From contig VWZX01010904.1 in the NCBI GenBank assembly GCA_013399015.1, positions 1 to 64,000 of the forward strand: DNA of 64,000 nt, read 5' to 3'. The notes under the pieces were generated by a model that saw only the letters and a program-made list of their open reading frames with translations, searched no databases and was not told where the DNA came from. The stretch comes from Galbula dea (Eukaryota > Chordata > Aves > Piciformes > Galbulidae). A program made the position numbers and the translations under genes. Shown here one piece after another: positions 34,101 to 45,700 of the stretch (the first letter of the stretch is position 1; the number at the start of each line of letters is the position of its first letter).

Positions 34101-34512
34101 GCACCCACCACAGGCATGGGGACCACTGTCAAGAACTGCTGACCCTGGCAAAGACTGCAAAGTTGTCAACAACAACAAAAAGAGAGAAGTCACCACCTTA
34201 CAGAGAAATAAATCACAACCCTCCCTTTCTCCTTGCCACAGATCCCAACACCCACTGGCACAGTGAGCCCTTTAATCTCCTCCTCACACCCCCCTCACGC
34301 CTGGCATTCACTTCCACATCCAGCTGCAGTTATTTTTCACAGCAGATTTACCATCCTGCCCTCACCCCATGGTTACCCAACCTTCCTGGACACACACATC
34401 CTCCACTCACTTGTATCCTCTTCCTCAGGCTTCCCCTTACATTGGACAAGCAGGAGTTGACAAGATGGAACTGAAGAGTAGATGCAGACAAATAGTCCCA
34501 TGGAATGACACA
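31169..34512. other. CR1-free intergenic stretch, no gene seen
   Basis: 3.3 kb without CR1. An A-rich purine run lies at 31427-31494 and a G-rich run at 31784-31797 (G7, A, G6) that could form a G-quadruplex. No exon recognised. Confidence 0.5.
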
Positions 34513-35290
34513 CAATCCCAGCATGGTTGGGCTTGGAAGGGACCTCTGGGGATCATCCATCCAACCCCCCTGCTCCAGCAGGGGCACCCACAGCAGCTTG
34601 CCCAGGGTCACCTCCAGCTGCCTTGGCAATCTCTCCACACAAGGAGACTCCACAGCCTCTCTGCAAAGCCTGGGCCAGGGCTCCAACACCCTCACACCAA
34701 ACAACATTCTCCTCCTGCTCAGCTGGAACCTCCTGGGTTCCAGTTGGTGCCCAGTGCCCCTTGGCCTGGCCCTGGGCACCACTGAGCAGAGTCTGGCCCC
34801 AACCTCTTGCCCCCAGCCTTCAGCTCTTGCTCAGCATTGAGCAGCTCCCCTCTGGGGCTGCTCTTCTCCAGGCTAAGCAGCCCCAGGGCTCTCAGCCTTT
34901 CCTCCTGCCAGAGATGCTGCAGTGCCCTCAGCATCTTCCTAGCCTCTGCTGGCCTCTCTCCAGTAGTTCCCTGTCTCTCTTGAACAGGGCAGCCCTGAAC
35001 TGGACCCAGGACTCCAGATGTGGCCTCCCTAAGGCAGAGTAGAGGGGGAGTGGAACCTCCCTTGACCTGCTGGTCACACTCTTCTTAATGCACCCCAGGA
35101 GCCCATTGGCCTTCTTGGCCATGAGGGCACACTGCTGGCTCATGGGGAACTTTTTGTCCACCAGCACTGCCAGGTCCTTCTCTGTGGAGCTTCTTTCCAG
35201 CAGATTGACCTCTAACCTGTCCTGCTCCATGAGGTTATTCCTCCCCAGGTGCAGAACTCTACACTTGCTCTTGTTGGACTCCATGAGTGG
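34513..35290 (-). repeat. CR1 LINE fragment, group 3, with ORF2 C-terminus
   Basis: The longest CR1 here. On the minus strand the first 300 bases encode the end of the reverse-transcriptase ORF ('KCRVLHLGRNNL', 'STEKDLAVLVDKKFPMSQQC', 'PLYSALGRPHLESWVQF'). It is open but lacks the RT catalytic core, which lies in the truncated 5' part. The 3' end is at about 34513. It is not a functional element. Confidence 0.92.
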
Positions 35291-35489
35291 GAGCTGAGGA
35301 GAAGAGCCACACAGAGACAACCCCAAGTCTTTGCACCTCCATTTCCAACATCCACAAGCCCATCTGCACTGGTCCTGGACACAGATTACTATTGCCCTTC
35401 TTTTTCTGTGGGGCATAGCAATGTCTCCACTGGCTGGGTCAGCCAACTAGCTAATCAATACCTGCAGAGCAGCAGGCCCTGACAGTCAT

Positions 35490-35900
35490 CCCCTAGGCAT
35501 GCTAATGACATCTGAAGCACTGTAATTAACAACATGCACCACTACAAACCCCACTTAACGAGCCAGCAAAGCCATGATTCAGAGCACAGCTCCCTGCCCA
35601 GCTCCCATTTTAGGGAAGATGGAGAACTCTTCACTAAAAAGGCCCTGGTTATAATGATGATATTCTGCTGGTTCCATAATTTCATCTCTAATCATTAACC
35701 TATCCTAGAGGATTTGGGCAAACAGTAGCTAGCTTCAAGTAGTTAGCTTGCAATTAGCTCATTATGATTTCATTGCTTGGCACATTGTCTTTCTTAGAGA
35801 AAGCTCTGATGACTGCTTCTCCAAAATTACAGAGGGAATTGCTGAGGAAGGATCTCCACAGGAGCCTGGAATTTCTGCACTTGTTTCATTTCAAAATAGA
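35490..35900. other. Candidate conserved non-coding block
   Basis: Transposon-free, rich in TAAT cores ('actgtaattaacaacatgc', 'ctaatcattaaccta') and with a CpG in 'cacttaacgagcc'. No coding frame. Resembles a developmental enhancer in texture only. Confidence 0.3.
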
Positions 35901-36039
35901 GTAGAGTAAATTCTATACTTCTGCCCACACAGGCCAAGCCCACTGAGATCTTCAGGGCTAAAATATCCAGGCTTTCAAAACAGAGATACAACCATTAGCC
36001 AAATAATCTCTAGCTGCAAGTGTATTTCCTTCCCTTCAG

Positions 36040-36300
36040 GACAGGAGGAAATGGCTTCAAGTTGCACCAGGAGAGGTTTAGGTTGGATATTAGGAAGAAT
36101 TTCTTCCCCTAGAGGGTTCTCAGGCATTGGCCCAGGCTGTTCAAGGAGGTGGTGGTGGAATCATCATCCCTGGAGAGGTTCAAGAAACCTGTAGATGTGG
36201 TGCTTGGGGCCATGGTTTCGTGGTGAACATGGGAGTGTTGGGTGGGTGGTTGGACTGGATGATCTCAGAGGTCTTCTCCAACCAGAATGGTTCTATGAAT
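36040..36300 (+). repeat. CR1 LINE fragment, group 2
   Basis: From 'ggacaggaggaaatggcttc' to 'accagaatggttctatgaat'. Closest to the copy at 571-868. Confidence 0.92.
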
Positions 36301-37742
36301 ATATCCAATAATTCAGGCATGTAGCAGAATATTTTCACAGCAATCATAAGCTCTGTAACAGATTTGGAGAAAGTTCTTTATGCTCCTTACATGAAGAGAT
36401 GTAGATTTGGCAACAATTCTCCATGCACTGGTGACAGGAGGAGAAAAGGCCAAGCTCCCACTGTCTATCTGTCCAAAGATGTGGATAATGTTTGCACATC
36501 TGGAGAAGTTTTTCCAGGACAATCCTTGAACACCAGCAAACAATAACAAAGAACCAGAGCCTTCATGCTTCCCTTCTCTATTTCCCCTCTTTCCCTTCAT
36601 ATTGTCACCTTCTGGTTCCAGCAGGGGCTTCAGGGGAGCTCAAGCTTCTCTCCCCCTCACCCCCAGGAGCAATGCTGGATGAGGGTTAAATGAGCAGAGA
36701 GAGCCCCCAGCCCAGGCTCTGCTTCAGAGCCAGCTCCTGTGGTGGTCTTTCCACAGGGACCTTCAGTGGGGCTGGAAAACCACAGCAAGGGAAATTCAGC
36801 AGGAATATTTAAAGTATGTGTAGATGGGCATGGGTTCAAGGTGTTCCCTTCACAGCTGGAGCTCCAACCTGGCCAAGGCAGAGTGGCAGAAGGGTTGAGG
36901 AGAGCTTTATACAAGACACTTTTTACCTTCTATGAAGAAAGAGGATTTGAAAAGGGTGAAACAGCACCTGGAGACTCCTGAGATTCCTGCAGCTTCCAGC
37001 CAGAGCCTGGCTTTCAGCTCCAGGGCTGATTTTAAGGATTCCATGAAGAAGCCATGGTGGGAATGAAGGACAGGACTGAGGGGGAAAAAAAAAAATCAAT
37101 GGGATCAACTTGCATGCTCCTCCTAAAGAAATGGGGAATGATCCAAGCAGGCCAAACATCAGAGCAATTTACTGTGCAGAAAGGCAGAGGCTGGCTGTGT
37201 CCTAACCATTCTGTAAGCAGATAATAATTATCATTATTATTATTATTATTATCAATAGGAAGCTGAGGAGATTGTACCTCATTTGATCAGGAGCTGGACA
37301 GATTGAGCCAAGCTGTGCAGATTTCTTAGCCTTTTCTGAGAGTGGATAAAATAAAAAACTTACTATGTGCTAGAAGCTTAGTTGGGTTTTTTTTTCCCCT
37401 GACAGGAACCAACTCCACTTTTGCCCCCTCTTAAACAAACCAGTGTACTTTGCACTCCATAAATCTCCTATTACTTCCTTCCTTTTCATTTCTTTGGAAG
37501 CAGGAGGAGGAGGAGGTTTGAACAGAAGTCCTCTGAAAAGGAAAAGAGCAAATCAGGCTGGAAGCTGCATAAGGAAAGTAAATCCAAAGTAATAAAAGGA
37601 TGGAGATCCAGCAAGCTTTTGGGGGCTGGGAGGGAAATGAAGCTGAAGTTGACTGAATCCAGAGCTGGAGAAACATTACACATGAGAAAACACCATTCAA
37701 AAACAGGCTGCACACTTCACAGATGAGATGGGAAATGAAGTA
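36301..37742. other. Intergenic, no gene seen
   Basis: Unique sequence with an A10 run at 37084-37095 and an (ATT)n repeat at 37221-37254 that begins with its own inverse ('ataataattatcattatt'). Confidence 0.5.
37221..37254. repeat. (ATT)n microsatellite with palindromic head
   Basis: AAT units followed by ATT units, so a short hairpin is possible. Confidence 0.9.
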
Positions 37743-38230
37743 ATCACAGAATCCTACAACTGTCAGAGTTGGAAGGGACCTGAAAGATCAGCTAGTTCCA
37801 ACCCCCCTGCCTGCCAGGGACACCTCCCACTAGAGCAGCTTGCCCACAGCCCCAGCCAGCCTGGCCTTCAAAGCTTCCAGGGATGGAGCTTCCACAGCCT
37901 CTCTGGGCAACCTGTTCCACTGTCTCCCCACCCTCACAGGGAAGAACTTCCTCCTAATATCCAATCTAAATCTCCCCTCCTCTAGTTTGCATCCATTCCC
38001 CCTAGTCCTATCACTGTCTGAACTCCTAAACAGTCCCTCCCCAGCTTTCTTGTAGCCCCCATTAGATACTGGAAGGCCACCAGAAGGTCTCCTGGGAGCC
38101 TTCTCTTCTCCAGACTGAATCAGCCCTTCTCTGGACACACTCCAGCACCTCAGTGTCCTTCTTGGAGTGAGGGACCCAAAAGTGACCCCAGGATACGAGG
38201 TGTGACCTCCCCAGTGCCAAGCACAGGAGG
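37743..38230 (-). repeat. CR1 LINE fragment, group 1 (long)
   Basis: From 'tcacagaatcctacaactgt' through 'ttgtagcccccattagatac' to 'cagtgccaagcacaggagg'. It reaches the ORF2 end. Nearly the reverse complement of 46553-46992. Confidence 0.94.
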
Positions 38231-38999
38231 AAAGCAGATCCCTTTGCAGGGTTCCACATCCCAGGAACAACTTCTGCAGGACTTCAGGATAAAGATGGTG
38301 AAGATACAATGGGAGAAAAGAAAATGTGATAGGCTGAGGACTCCAGTGGTAATTGAAGCTGGCACATTTCCTCTGCTCTGGTCTAACTGGGATTTGAATA
38401 TTTGTTTCCCTCAAGTAAAGGTTGTGAAATCCCCTGGAACACAGAATGATGATGAAGAGATCCCTGGTGTGCAGAAGAGATTTCATTTACTCATGCAGTG
38501 CTTTGAGGTTTGGTTCTTCACTGAAGAGCACTCCATTGCCTTGGGATGAGGCCAGACTGTAGAAAACCCAAAGGAACAGGGCAAGGTTTCACTCCCTCTT
38601 CTGGATTCCTCTCCTTAGGGAAGTGCTACCAGCAGGTTTGATGGGGGATGGATGGTGCCAATTCCTGGCTTGAAGGACCAGTGAGAAAAGAGTGAAAGGT
38701 TTCAAAGTGTTCAAGAACTTAGATTATCCATCCTGACAGAAGCAATCTTTGGAGCCCCTTTAATGCCAAGCCATTCAGAAGTTTCATGTGACACTCATCT
38801 ATGCTGCCTTGTCTTTCCAGAAGTCCTCTGTCAAGCTGCCTCCACAGCATGTCAGATAAATGCCTTCTCTGCTGCTGACTTTGAGAGGCTGTTTTGCTTT
38901 GTCCCTCTGCTAAGGCTTATTCTCCATCCCAACTAAGGTCATTTTCCCTTCAACACTTGCTTCTCTCATTGTATTTACTTATCTCTAGCCCCTTTGTGA
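38231..38999. other. Intergenic, no gene seen
   Basis: Unique sequence. Nothing recognised. Confidence 0.5.
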
Positions 39000-39127
39000 T
39001 CACAGAATCAGTGAATCTCCTCAGCTGGAAGGACCCACATCACCTAGTCCAACTCCTGTCCTGCAAAGGGCAAGCCCAACAATCACACCATGTCCCTGAG
39101 GGCCTTGTCCCAATGCTTCTGGAATGG
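39000..39127 (-). repeat. CR1 terminal fragment, group 4
   Basis: 'tcacagaatcagtgaatctc' and 'cacctagtccaactcctgtc' match the reverse complement of the group 4 3' end. Confidence 0.8.
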
Positions 39128-39275
39128 TGCTGGTAAGCAGAGAGGGCTGCATGGTACCCTGTCAGTTCCCTGATGCCAGCTCACTCTGGACTACTCAGCT
39201 CTTCCATGAGTGGATGTATCTTGATTTGAAAGGGACCTTTCATTTACTTGGAGGGGTTTCTTTATGGGTGTCACA

Positions 39276-39440
39276 TGCTCCAGCACCTCAATGTCCTTCT
39301 TGGAGTGAGGAGCCCAAAACTGACCCCAGAATTTGAGGTGTGTCTTCCCCAGTGCCCAGCCCAGGAGGACAATCCCTGCCCTAGCCCTGCTGCCACACCA
39401 GTGCTGATCCAAGCCAGGATGCTGCTGGCCTCCTTGGCCA
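39276..39440 (-). repeat. CR1 internal fragment
   Basis: 'gctccagcacctcaatgtcc', 'cttcttggagtgaggagccc' and 'ggatgctgctggcctccttg' come from the end of ORF2. Probably from the same insertion as 39000-39127, with 150 bases between that I cannot align. Confidence 0.8.
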
Positions 39441-39479
39441 GTATAAAGGAAACTTCTGTCCACTAGATTTTCCTGAACT

Positions 39480-39910
39480 CTTAACTGACAAATTATCTTC
39501 TAATACTTGATTACATTCAAATAATTTTGCTGGGTAATTTATTTTTCAATAGTGATAACAAATCTGATCTTGAATCACAGAGGAAAAACTTGATGTCCTG
39601 GAACTAAGAAAGCTTTTCTAGCTGGGGCTGCTGGAAAAAAAAACAACCCAAACCTGCTTGCTCATGAAGATTGCAATCTAATGAGTGGCTGGCAAGATTG
39701 GAGAAGGTCTTCTTTAAATCTGAAGAGATTGCTGCCTGTTAATTATTTATTAATTCATGTGGCTTAATACCCATTAGCATTTTTGGATCTGGGCTGACAG
39801 CTTTGCATATCATCCCCTCAGATATCTTCATTTAGTCAGGTTTTTAAGCACTTGGCTAATTCCAGGCATCCACCACAGATGGGTGTAAAATGTGTTTATT
39901 AAGGAACTTC
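39480..39910. other. Candidate conserved non-coding block
   Basis: A/T-rich, CR1-free, with several homeodomain-like sites ('gttaattatttattaattc', 'aatacccattagca') and 'gctttgcatatcat', close to an octamer. No coding frame. Confidence 0.35.
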
Positions 39911-40180
39911 CCAGCCCTCTCCCAGTAGCCACTCAGCAAAGTACCTTCTGAGGGGCAAGAGGATAGACTAGCCTGTCATGAATTTCACTACATTATTTCA
40001 TTTTGATGGAATGGGATTATTATTATCTTCTAGTTTCAACTGATGAGACTCTTCCATGGTTCTTAAAATTGCTCTGTAAGCAAGAATCATTCTGCCTATT
40101 TCCTCCCTTTTTTAATCATGGCAGAAAATCTCCAGGAGAGCAAGAAGATGATTTCCCCAAAAGCAGGACCAAATATAATA

Positions 40181-40422
40181 TGTCCTCAAGTTGTACCAGG
40201 GGAGGTTTTGGTTGCTAGCAGGAAAAGTTTCTTCCCTGTCATAGAGTGCTCAGGCATTGGCCCAGGCTGCCTGGGGCAGTGGTGGAGTCACCATCCCTGG
40301 AGGGGTTTCAAAACCATAGAGATGTGGTGCTTAGGGCCATGGTTTGCTGGCATGGTGCTGACAGGTTGCTGGTTGGACTGGCTGATTTTAGAGGTCTCTT
40401 CCAACCTTCCTGATTCTATGAT
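40181..40422 (+). repeat. CR1 LINE fragment, group 2
   Basis: From 'tcctcaagttgtaccagggg' to 'ccttcctgattctatgat'. The 'ggttttggttgctagcagg' region is rearranged relative to other copies. Confidence 0.9.
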
Positions 40423-40658
40423 AATGTACAAGGGCACCTAAAAACCCTCATGCCTTACACAAATGGACATGAACTTGCCTCCAGCCACAACACTGACCTG
40501 ACGACAAGCTGTCATCTTTATGCTGCCAACTCCCACTTGACCCACTTCAACCTCCTTGTTCTCCCTTCTTCACAGTCACCATGTCCTGATGATCAGGCCT
40601 TGTCTTTGCTGCCCACTTCATTCTTCATTCTTCTCCTTAAGAAGTTCTCCATGTCCTC

Positions 40659-40773
40659 CTGTACTCACCACTGGGGAGGTCACACCTGGAATCCTGGGTT
40701 CAGTTTTGGGCCCCTCCCTCCAAGAAAGACATGGAGGTGAAGGGCTATGGAGCTGGTGGAGGGTCTAGAGGAC
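40659..40773 (+). repeat. CR1 internal fragment
   Basis: 'caccactggggaggtcacac' and 'ccaagaaagacatggaggtg' come from the ORF2 end. Truncated at both ends. Confidence 0.75.
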
Positions 40774-41867
40774 AAGTCTTACACATCTCTAACTTGCCTA
40801 GTGCCTAGCCTAGCCCTGATCTCCACACACTTGAGACACACAGTGAGGGAGCTCTGGTGACCTTACAACCTTGCCTCTGCTAACATCAGCAGCCAACACT
40901 TCTTCCTCCACCCATCTTTTGCCCAGTGACTGTAGCCACTGTAGAAGATGTTGAGTCACCATAGCCACCCTCCCACTGCTGTCAGAGAAAGAAAGGACCC
41001 TTCCCTTAGTAGTATCCACCAGTTGATAACTTCTGATACAGCCTTACATTTTAGTGTTAACTTGATACTGCCCTGAAAGGCTGATTTGGTTTTAGAAGAC
41101 TGTTTGCATTCCAGGCACAAAAAGAATCTTTCAGTTGAAATGTCTTTTTTTTTTTCTTCCACAGCACCCTCTCCCTGTTTACAGAAGTGCCCTGCTTAAA
41201 GCACATGAGGATGGTGAATTTTAAAGCACACTAAAAGAGGGAATCAGAAAATGGCTGCTCTCATTCTCTTTCTAAATAAATGGAAAAAAAAAAAGAAGAA
41301 GAAAATAATAAAAGGAAATGCAATAAAAAGATAAAGCCTTCAGAGAGAAGTGCAGCAATTATATCTCCACAGCTACACTATAACCCAAAACTTCTCAAAG
41401 GCTTTGATTACTGAACCATGGCTGAAGTGAATAATTTGGCTTTCACTAAGAAAATAAGCACATTCATTCCCACCACAATGGAGAGAGGCAGTTTTAATTA
41501 AACCTTATCAAAAGATGAATAAAGAATAAACTCAATACCCATTCCACAGGCCTCTATTTTCATCTGTTTAGTTTCAGCTTGCCATGTTCCTGCAATAATT
41601 AACCACTGTCCAAGGAATGCTGGAGTTGTGTTAATGTTGGTAAAGATTTAATTAGTTCAATTAACTGGAGAGGACTGAAGGCTCAGCACAGCACCAATCT
41701 CTTCATGCCTGATCCATACACCTCAGGTCAAACTATATTAAAGTGAAATAGAAGTGAACAAAGAAAACTTACTATTTCACTTCAGCTGCTGAAGGACTGG
41801 AGTGCTGAAGAATTTTATTACCCTCATTTGAAACAGGAAGATGCAGGTGGGGACTTACCCATTCTTC
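40774..41867. other. Intergenic; candidate conserved block 41340-41720
   Basis: An A-rich run (41281-41335) is followed by A/T-rich unique sequence with 'gcagttttaattaaacctta' and 'gatttaattagttcaattaa'. No transposon or exon seen. Confidence 0.35.
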
Positions 41868-43060
41868 CAGAGCAACCTCTTTTCTTCTTCTTTTATAGAC
41901 AGTTTGAAACAAAATTCATTTCACTTTAAGGAAATGGAATCAAGATTAAGTCTAGAGGTATACTTCTGTAGAGAAAGTGTACAAGCTAATAAACACTGAA
42001 TCTCAGGAGTCTATAATTCTATGGGCCTATAATTCTATAAGTCTATGATTCTATCCCAGCCCAACCTTTTTTTTTGTCCTGCCAGATTCTAAACACAGAA
42101 GGAGAAAATCATGATTCTAGGAGTCTGTGATCCTCCAGTTCTATGACTGTATAATCCTGTGAGTCTGTGATTCTATCCCAGAGCAATCTCTTATTTCTAA
42201 GTCAGCCTATAAACAGATTTCTAAAGAAAATTGATTTTACTTCCAGAAAAGAAAAACCAATAAAGAAGAAAGTCTAGAATTGTAATTCCATCTGGAAACT
42301 ATGCAAGTGCAGCAGAAACACAGCATCCATCATGTGATTCTGAGATTCTATCGTCCTGTGACTCTAGGATTCTATGATTTGGATGACTCTGTCAGTTATA
42401 ATTCTGTGATTCTAGGATTCTATCATGCCCTGATTCTATGAGGCTGATCCTAGCCCAGATCAACCTTTTTTTTTTCCCTGTCAGCTTCCAAACATAGAAT
42501 CATAGCATCCTGGAATGACAGAGTCAGGATTACTATGGCTCTAGGATTCTGTAACTCTGGGATTCTATCACTCTGATTCTACACTAGATCAACATTTTTT
42601 CCCCCCTAAATCAGCTCAGAAACACATTTCTAAACAAAATTGATTTCACTTCCAGAAAAGAAAAGCCAGTAAAGAAGGAAGCCTAGAAGTATACTCCATC
42701 TAGAAAGTACACCAGCTTATAAAGACAGAATCCTGTGACTCTCTGAGTTTATAATCCTGGGATTCTGAGGCTATGCTTCTATTCCAGATCAACCTTTTCT
42801 TTTTTTCCTAAGCCAGCTTATAAACACAGAATCACAGAAAGCTAAAATCATGATTCTGTGCCTCTCTGATTCTCTAACTCTAGGAGTCTATCACCCTTTA
42901 ACTCTACAGTTCTCTATGTCTAAGACTCTATTCCAGCTCAACCTTTTTCCCCCCTCAGTCAGCTTGGAAACATATTTGGAAACAAAACTGATTTTCCTTT
43001 CAGAGAAGAAAGCCCAGGAAAGAAGAAAGCCTAGAAATATCCTTCTCCACACAAAACACA
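41868..43060. repeat. Higher-order degenerate tandem array
   Basis: Two modules alternate over about 1.2 kb. Module A ('aaacaaaattgatttcactt', then 'ccagaaaagaaaagccagta', then 'gcctagaagtatac') recurs at about 41907, 42223, 42632 and 42979. Module B is a string of 'gattctatgactctagga'-type units followed by 'ccagatcaacctttttt' (near 42060, 42190, 42455, 42587, 42787, 42935) and 'gcttataaacacagaatc'. Spacing of module A is 316, 409 and 347 bases. The 'attctatgatt' units resemble the CR1 terminal microsatellite, which may be their source. No known family recognised. Confidence 0.85.
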
Positions 43061-43645
43061 CAAGAACAACAACAAAAAACCTGGAGTTCCTTTGACATTT
43101 TTTTGTCTTCCCCCTCCCATTCCCTACCTATTCCACGTCTTTCAGGGCGAGGGAGGCATTGAGGGAGCATTGAAAGCAGTGACACAGACAACTGTTTCAA
43201 TCTGTCAGACAGCATGGACAGACAGGAGGGAGCACTGGGCAAAAATGGAGCTGCCCCCCAGCAGCCTGACCTTCCTGGTGGGAACGGCAGCACAGAGCCC
43301 TGCTTGACAAGCTTGCCAACAAAGGGCTGGATTTAGTGTCCTCCTCCACCCCCCAACCCCCTCCAATCCTCCCCAGCCTGGACACACTTCTCATAGGAAA
43401 AATCCCAAGCAGGATGAGGCATCGCTGGCTGATGCTAATGAAGGCTAATTGCTAATTGCTGATTGCACCAGGAGGGTGAAACAGAAAGGAGAAGATGCAA
43501 AGGGAAAAACCTAACATCACTAAACCAACAGTGGAAGCACTGGAGTCAGTCCAGGTCCCTTTCTTTATGGGTGTTCAACTCCTTATTAGATATTATTGGA
43601 GATGGGAGCAGGCATGTGTACTGCAGAGCCTGCTGCCTCCAGGGG

Positions 43646-43815
43646 GAACACAGCCCATCCCTTGGTGACCAGATGGTGCCCTACAGCCCATCATTTGGTG
43701 ACTAAATGGTGCCCTACAGCCCATCCTTTGGTGATCAGATGGTGCCCTACAGCCCATCCTTTGGTGATCAGATGGTGCCCTACAGCCCATCCTTTGGTGA
43801 TCAGATGGTGCCCTA
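43646..43815. repeat. 33-bp minisatellite, five copies
   Basis: 'ccctacagcccatcctttgg' followed by 'tgatcagatggtg' repeats with starts at 43679, 43712, 43745, 43778 and 43811, plus a diverged copy before them. The last complete copies are identical. The period is a multiple of three, so both strands stay open, but there is no sign of translation. Confidence 0.97.
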
Positions 43816-44329
43816 ATCCCTTGCAGATTTGCTTCTGCCTGCTCCTTCTGGGAGGTTTTATGACAACCACGTGGGCACCAAGGAGGCTAAGAGACCATCA
43901 AGTATTTAATGACTCACATCTATCATAGCTGAACAAAATCTGAGCTGAAACACCAACCTCTGCCTCTGAGTGAGCACCAGGATGCATCTGAGGTCAAAAA
44001 AACCCACCCTGCCAAGTCACAGCATGTGCTGCTGAGAGCCACATTTCATCCTGTGGAGAGCCATGTATTAATAGAAAGAAGACTGCCATTTTCCCCCCTT
44101 CATTATAACTCCTAAACAACTGCAGAGTAAACACAAATACCTCCAACTTCATATTCTTTGGTATCTTAGAAACTGCTTCCCCTTCTGGCCTACAATTTGG
44201 CCAAGCCTCATTTTGATGGTAGGCAATACAAGGTAGAGTCAAGCAAAGGACTCTGCTGAGCCTGATGCTCACAAAGCATGGCAGGGAAACATATGTTGCT
44301 TTACAATGACTGTGAGCTTTAAAGCTGAT

Positions 44330-44585
44330 GAGAAAATGATATATCTATATATATTTACATAAATGAGCTAGATTTTAATATATTTTATAGTGAAATATAT
44401 TAAAATACTGTATATAGTTTATAAATACATTTAAGATAGAAGTATATTTTATAAGCATATACATTTAAGATATAGGCATATTTATAAACATAGACATTTA
44501 AGATGCTATAAGTATATTTTATCACTATATCCATTTAAGATATACTTCAGGAATCTATCCATTTAAGACACTATAAAGATGCTAA
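44330..44585. repeat. Degenerate ~34-bp A/T minisatellite
   Basis: 'catttaagat' recurs at 44428, 44462, 44495, 44532 and 44560, with 'agtatattttat' between. An A/T-only head (44330-44425) precedes it. Confidence 0.85.
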
Positions 44586-45129
44586 GACAGATCTAGAGAG
44601 CAATTTTTACAATGTCACAAGCAAGGAGATCTTGATTGGGTTCCACGTCACTAATCAACTGAAACAACCAAGTGCTACCCGAGGTCATGAAGATGATGGC
44701 AATCACTACAAAAACTACAGCAACCAAAAGCAAAAGGCACCTCTTTCAGGTGCTCCTTGGCCTGTTTCAGCCCTAAAAACAACTCAGAAAATGAGATCTT
44801 AGCAGAGGCACAATCCTTCGCCCCCCCCAAATGTTAAGAGGCTGGGTCTGGTTGGCAGGGAAATGTCTATTTGCTTAACAAAGAAGTGTTTTGGAGGTGG
44901 CAGCAGGAATTTGGCTGCCTTATGCCTGAAGGTATCTGATTATTTTCTTCTCTCTTCACTTTGAGAGCATCTTTCTCCCCTTTTCCTCCTAGTCTGAAAA
45001 CATTCTGTGACATCTGAGTTCGGCCGAGAAGTGTCAGGGAACTTTGTCCACAGCAAACAAAAAAAACCCAACAAACAACCCAAAACCTCACAAAACCCTC
45101 CCAAAAAATAGGAACTTGAGGGAATTTTT

Positions 45130-45700
45130 CCACAGAATTTTTGCAGTGTAAGTCAGTTTGCAGCAGGCAAACTCCCTGCTTTTGTGTTAGCCAAGAGGAA
45201 TCCTCCCGAGTCTCTGCCCTTACAGCATCCTCCAGCAGACAATAGCGCCGCAAACAATCCCAGAGCGCAGACCTTCACTAGGACAACCTCCAGCCTGTGA
45301 AGCAAGGGCTTCAGAAAGGGCCCTTCATCAGATTTCCTTCTGCTCTTCACCCTGAACAAAGCCTTGGGCTTGACAATACCGAAATCTCCTCCTTTCTTGG
45401 GATTAAAGCCCCCTTTGCAAGGAGAAGTATGCAAATGCTGGACGTGGTTCCCTGGCTGAGGCGACTCCGAGCCCCAGTTATCTTTTCACCCTGTGCTTTC
45501 CTCAGGGGCTGACAAGGCCACCAGCCTTCCAATTCAATCTTTCACACCACTGACAGTTGGATGCTGGGGCCTGCCATCAGCTCTAAAAGGAGCTCATTTA
45601 GTCATAATTAACTATTCCCTGCATATTTCCTAAAGGTATGCTAATTGTGCTAAAAGCCAACAAGTGAAGCATTCATTCGGCTTTTCTTTTACATCTAGGG
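45130..45700. other. Candidate conserved non-coding block
   Basis: Unusually many CpGs for this window ('aatagcgccgcaaacaatcc', 'ctggacgtggttccctggct', 'ggcgactccgagcc'), then TAAT-rich sequence ('gtcataattaactattccc', 'gtatgctaattgtgct'). No repeat and no persuasive frame. Confidence 0.4.

Noticed and set aside
34928..35446. 172-codon frame with reverse-transcriptase-like tail
   Set aside because: Recognised as the end of CR1 ORF2; a truncated transposon, not a host gene.
41868..43060. CRISPR-like or tRNA-like explanation for the repeated modules
   Set aside because: Unit length is irregular, spacers are themselves repetitive, no cloverleaf forms, and the genome is vertebrate.
43593..43928. 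11-residue repeat protein encoded by the minisatellite
   Set aside because: Open in both strands only because the period is 33; no start context, splice sites or neighbours suggest translation.
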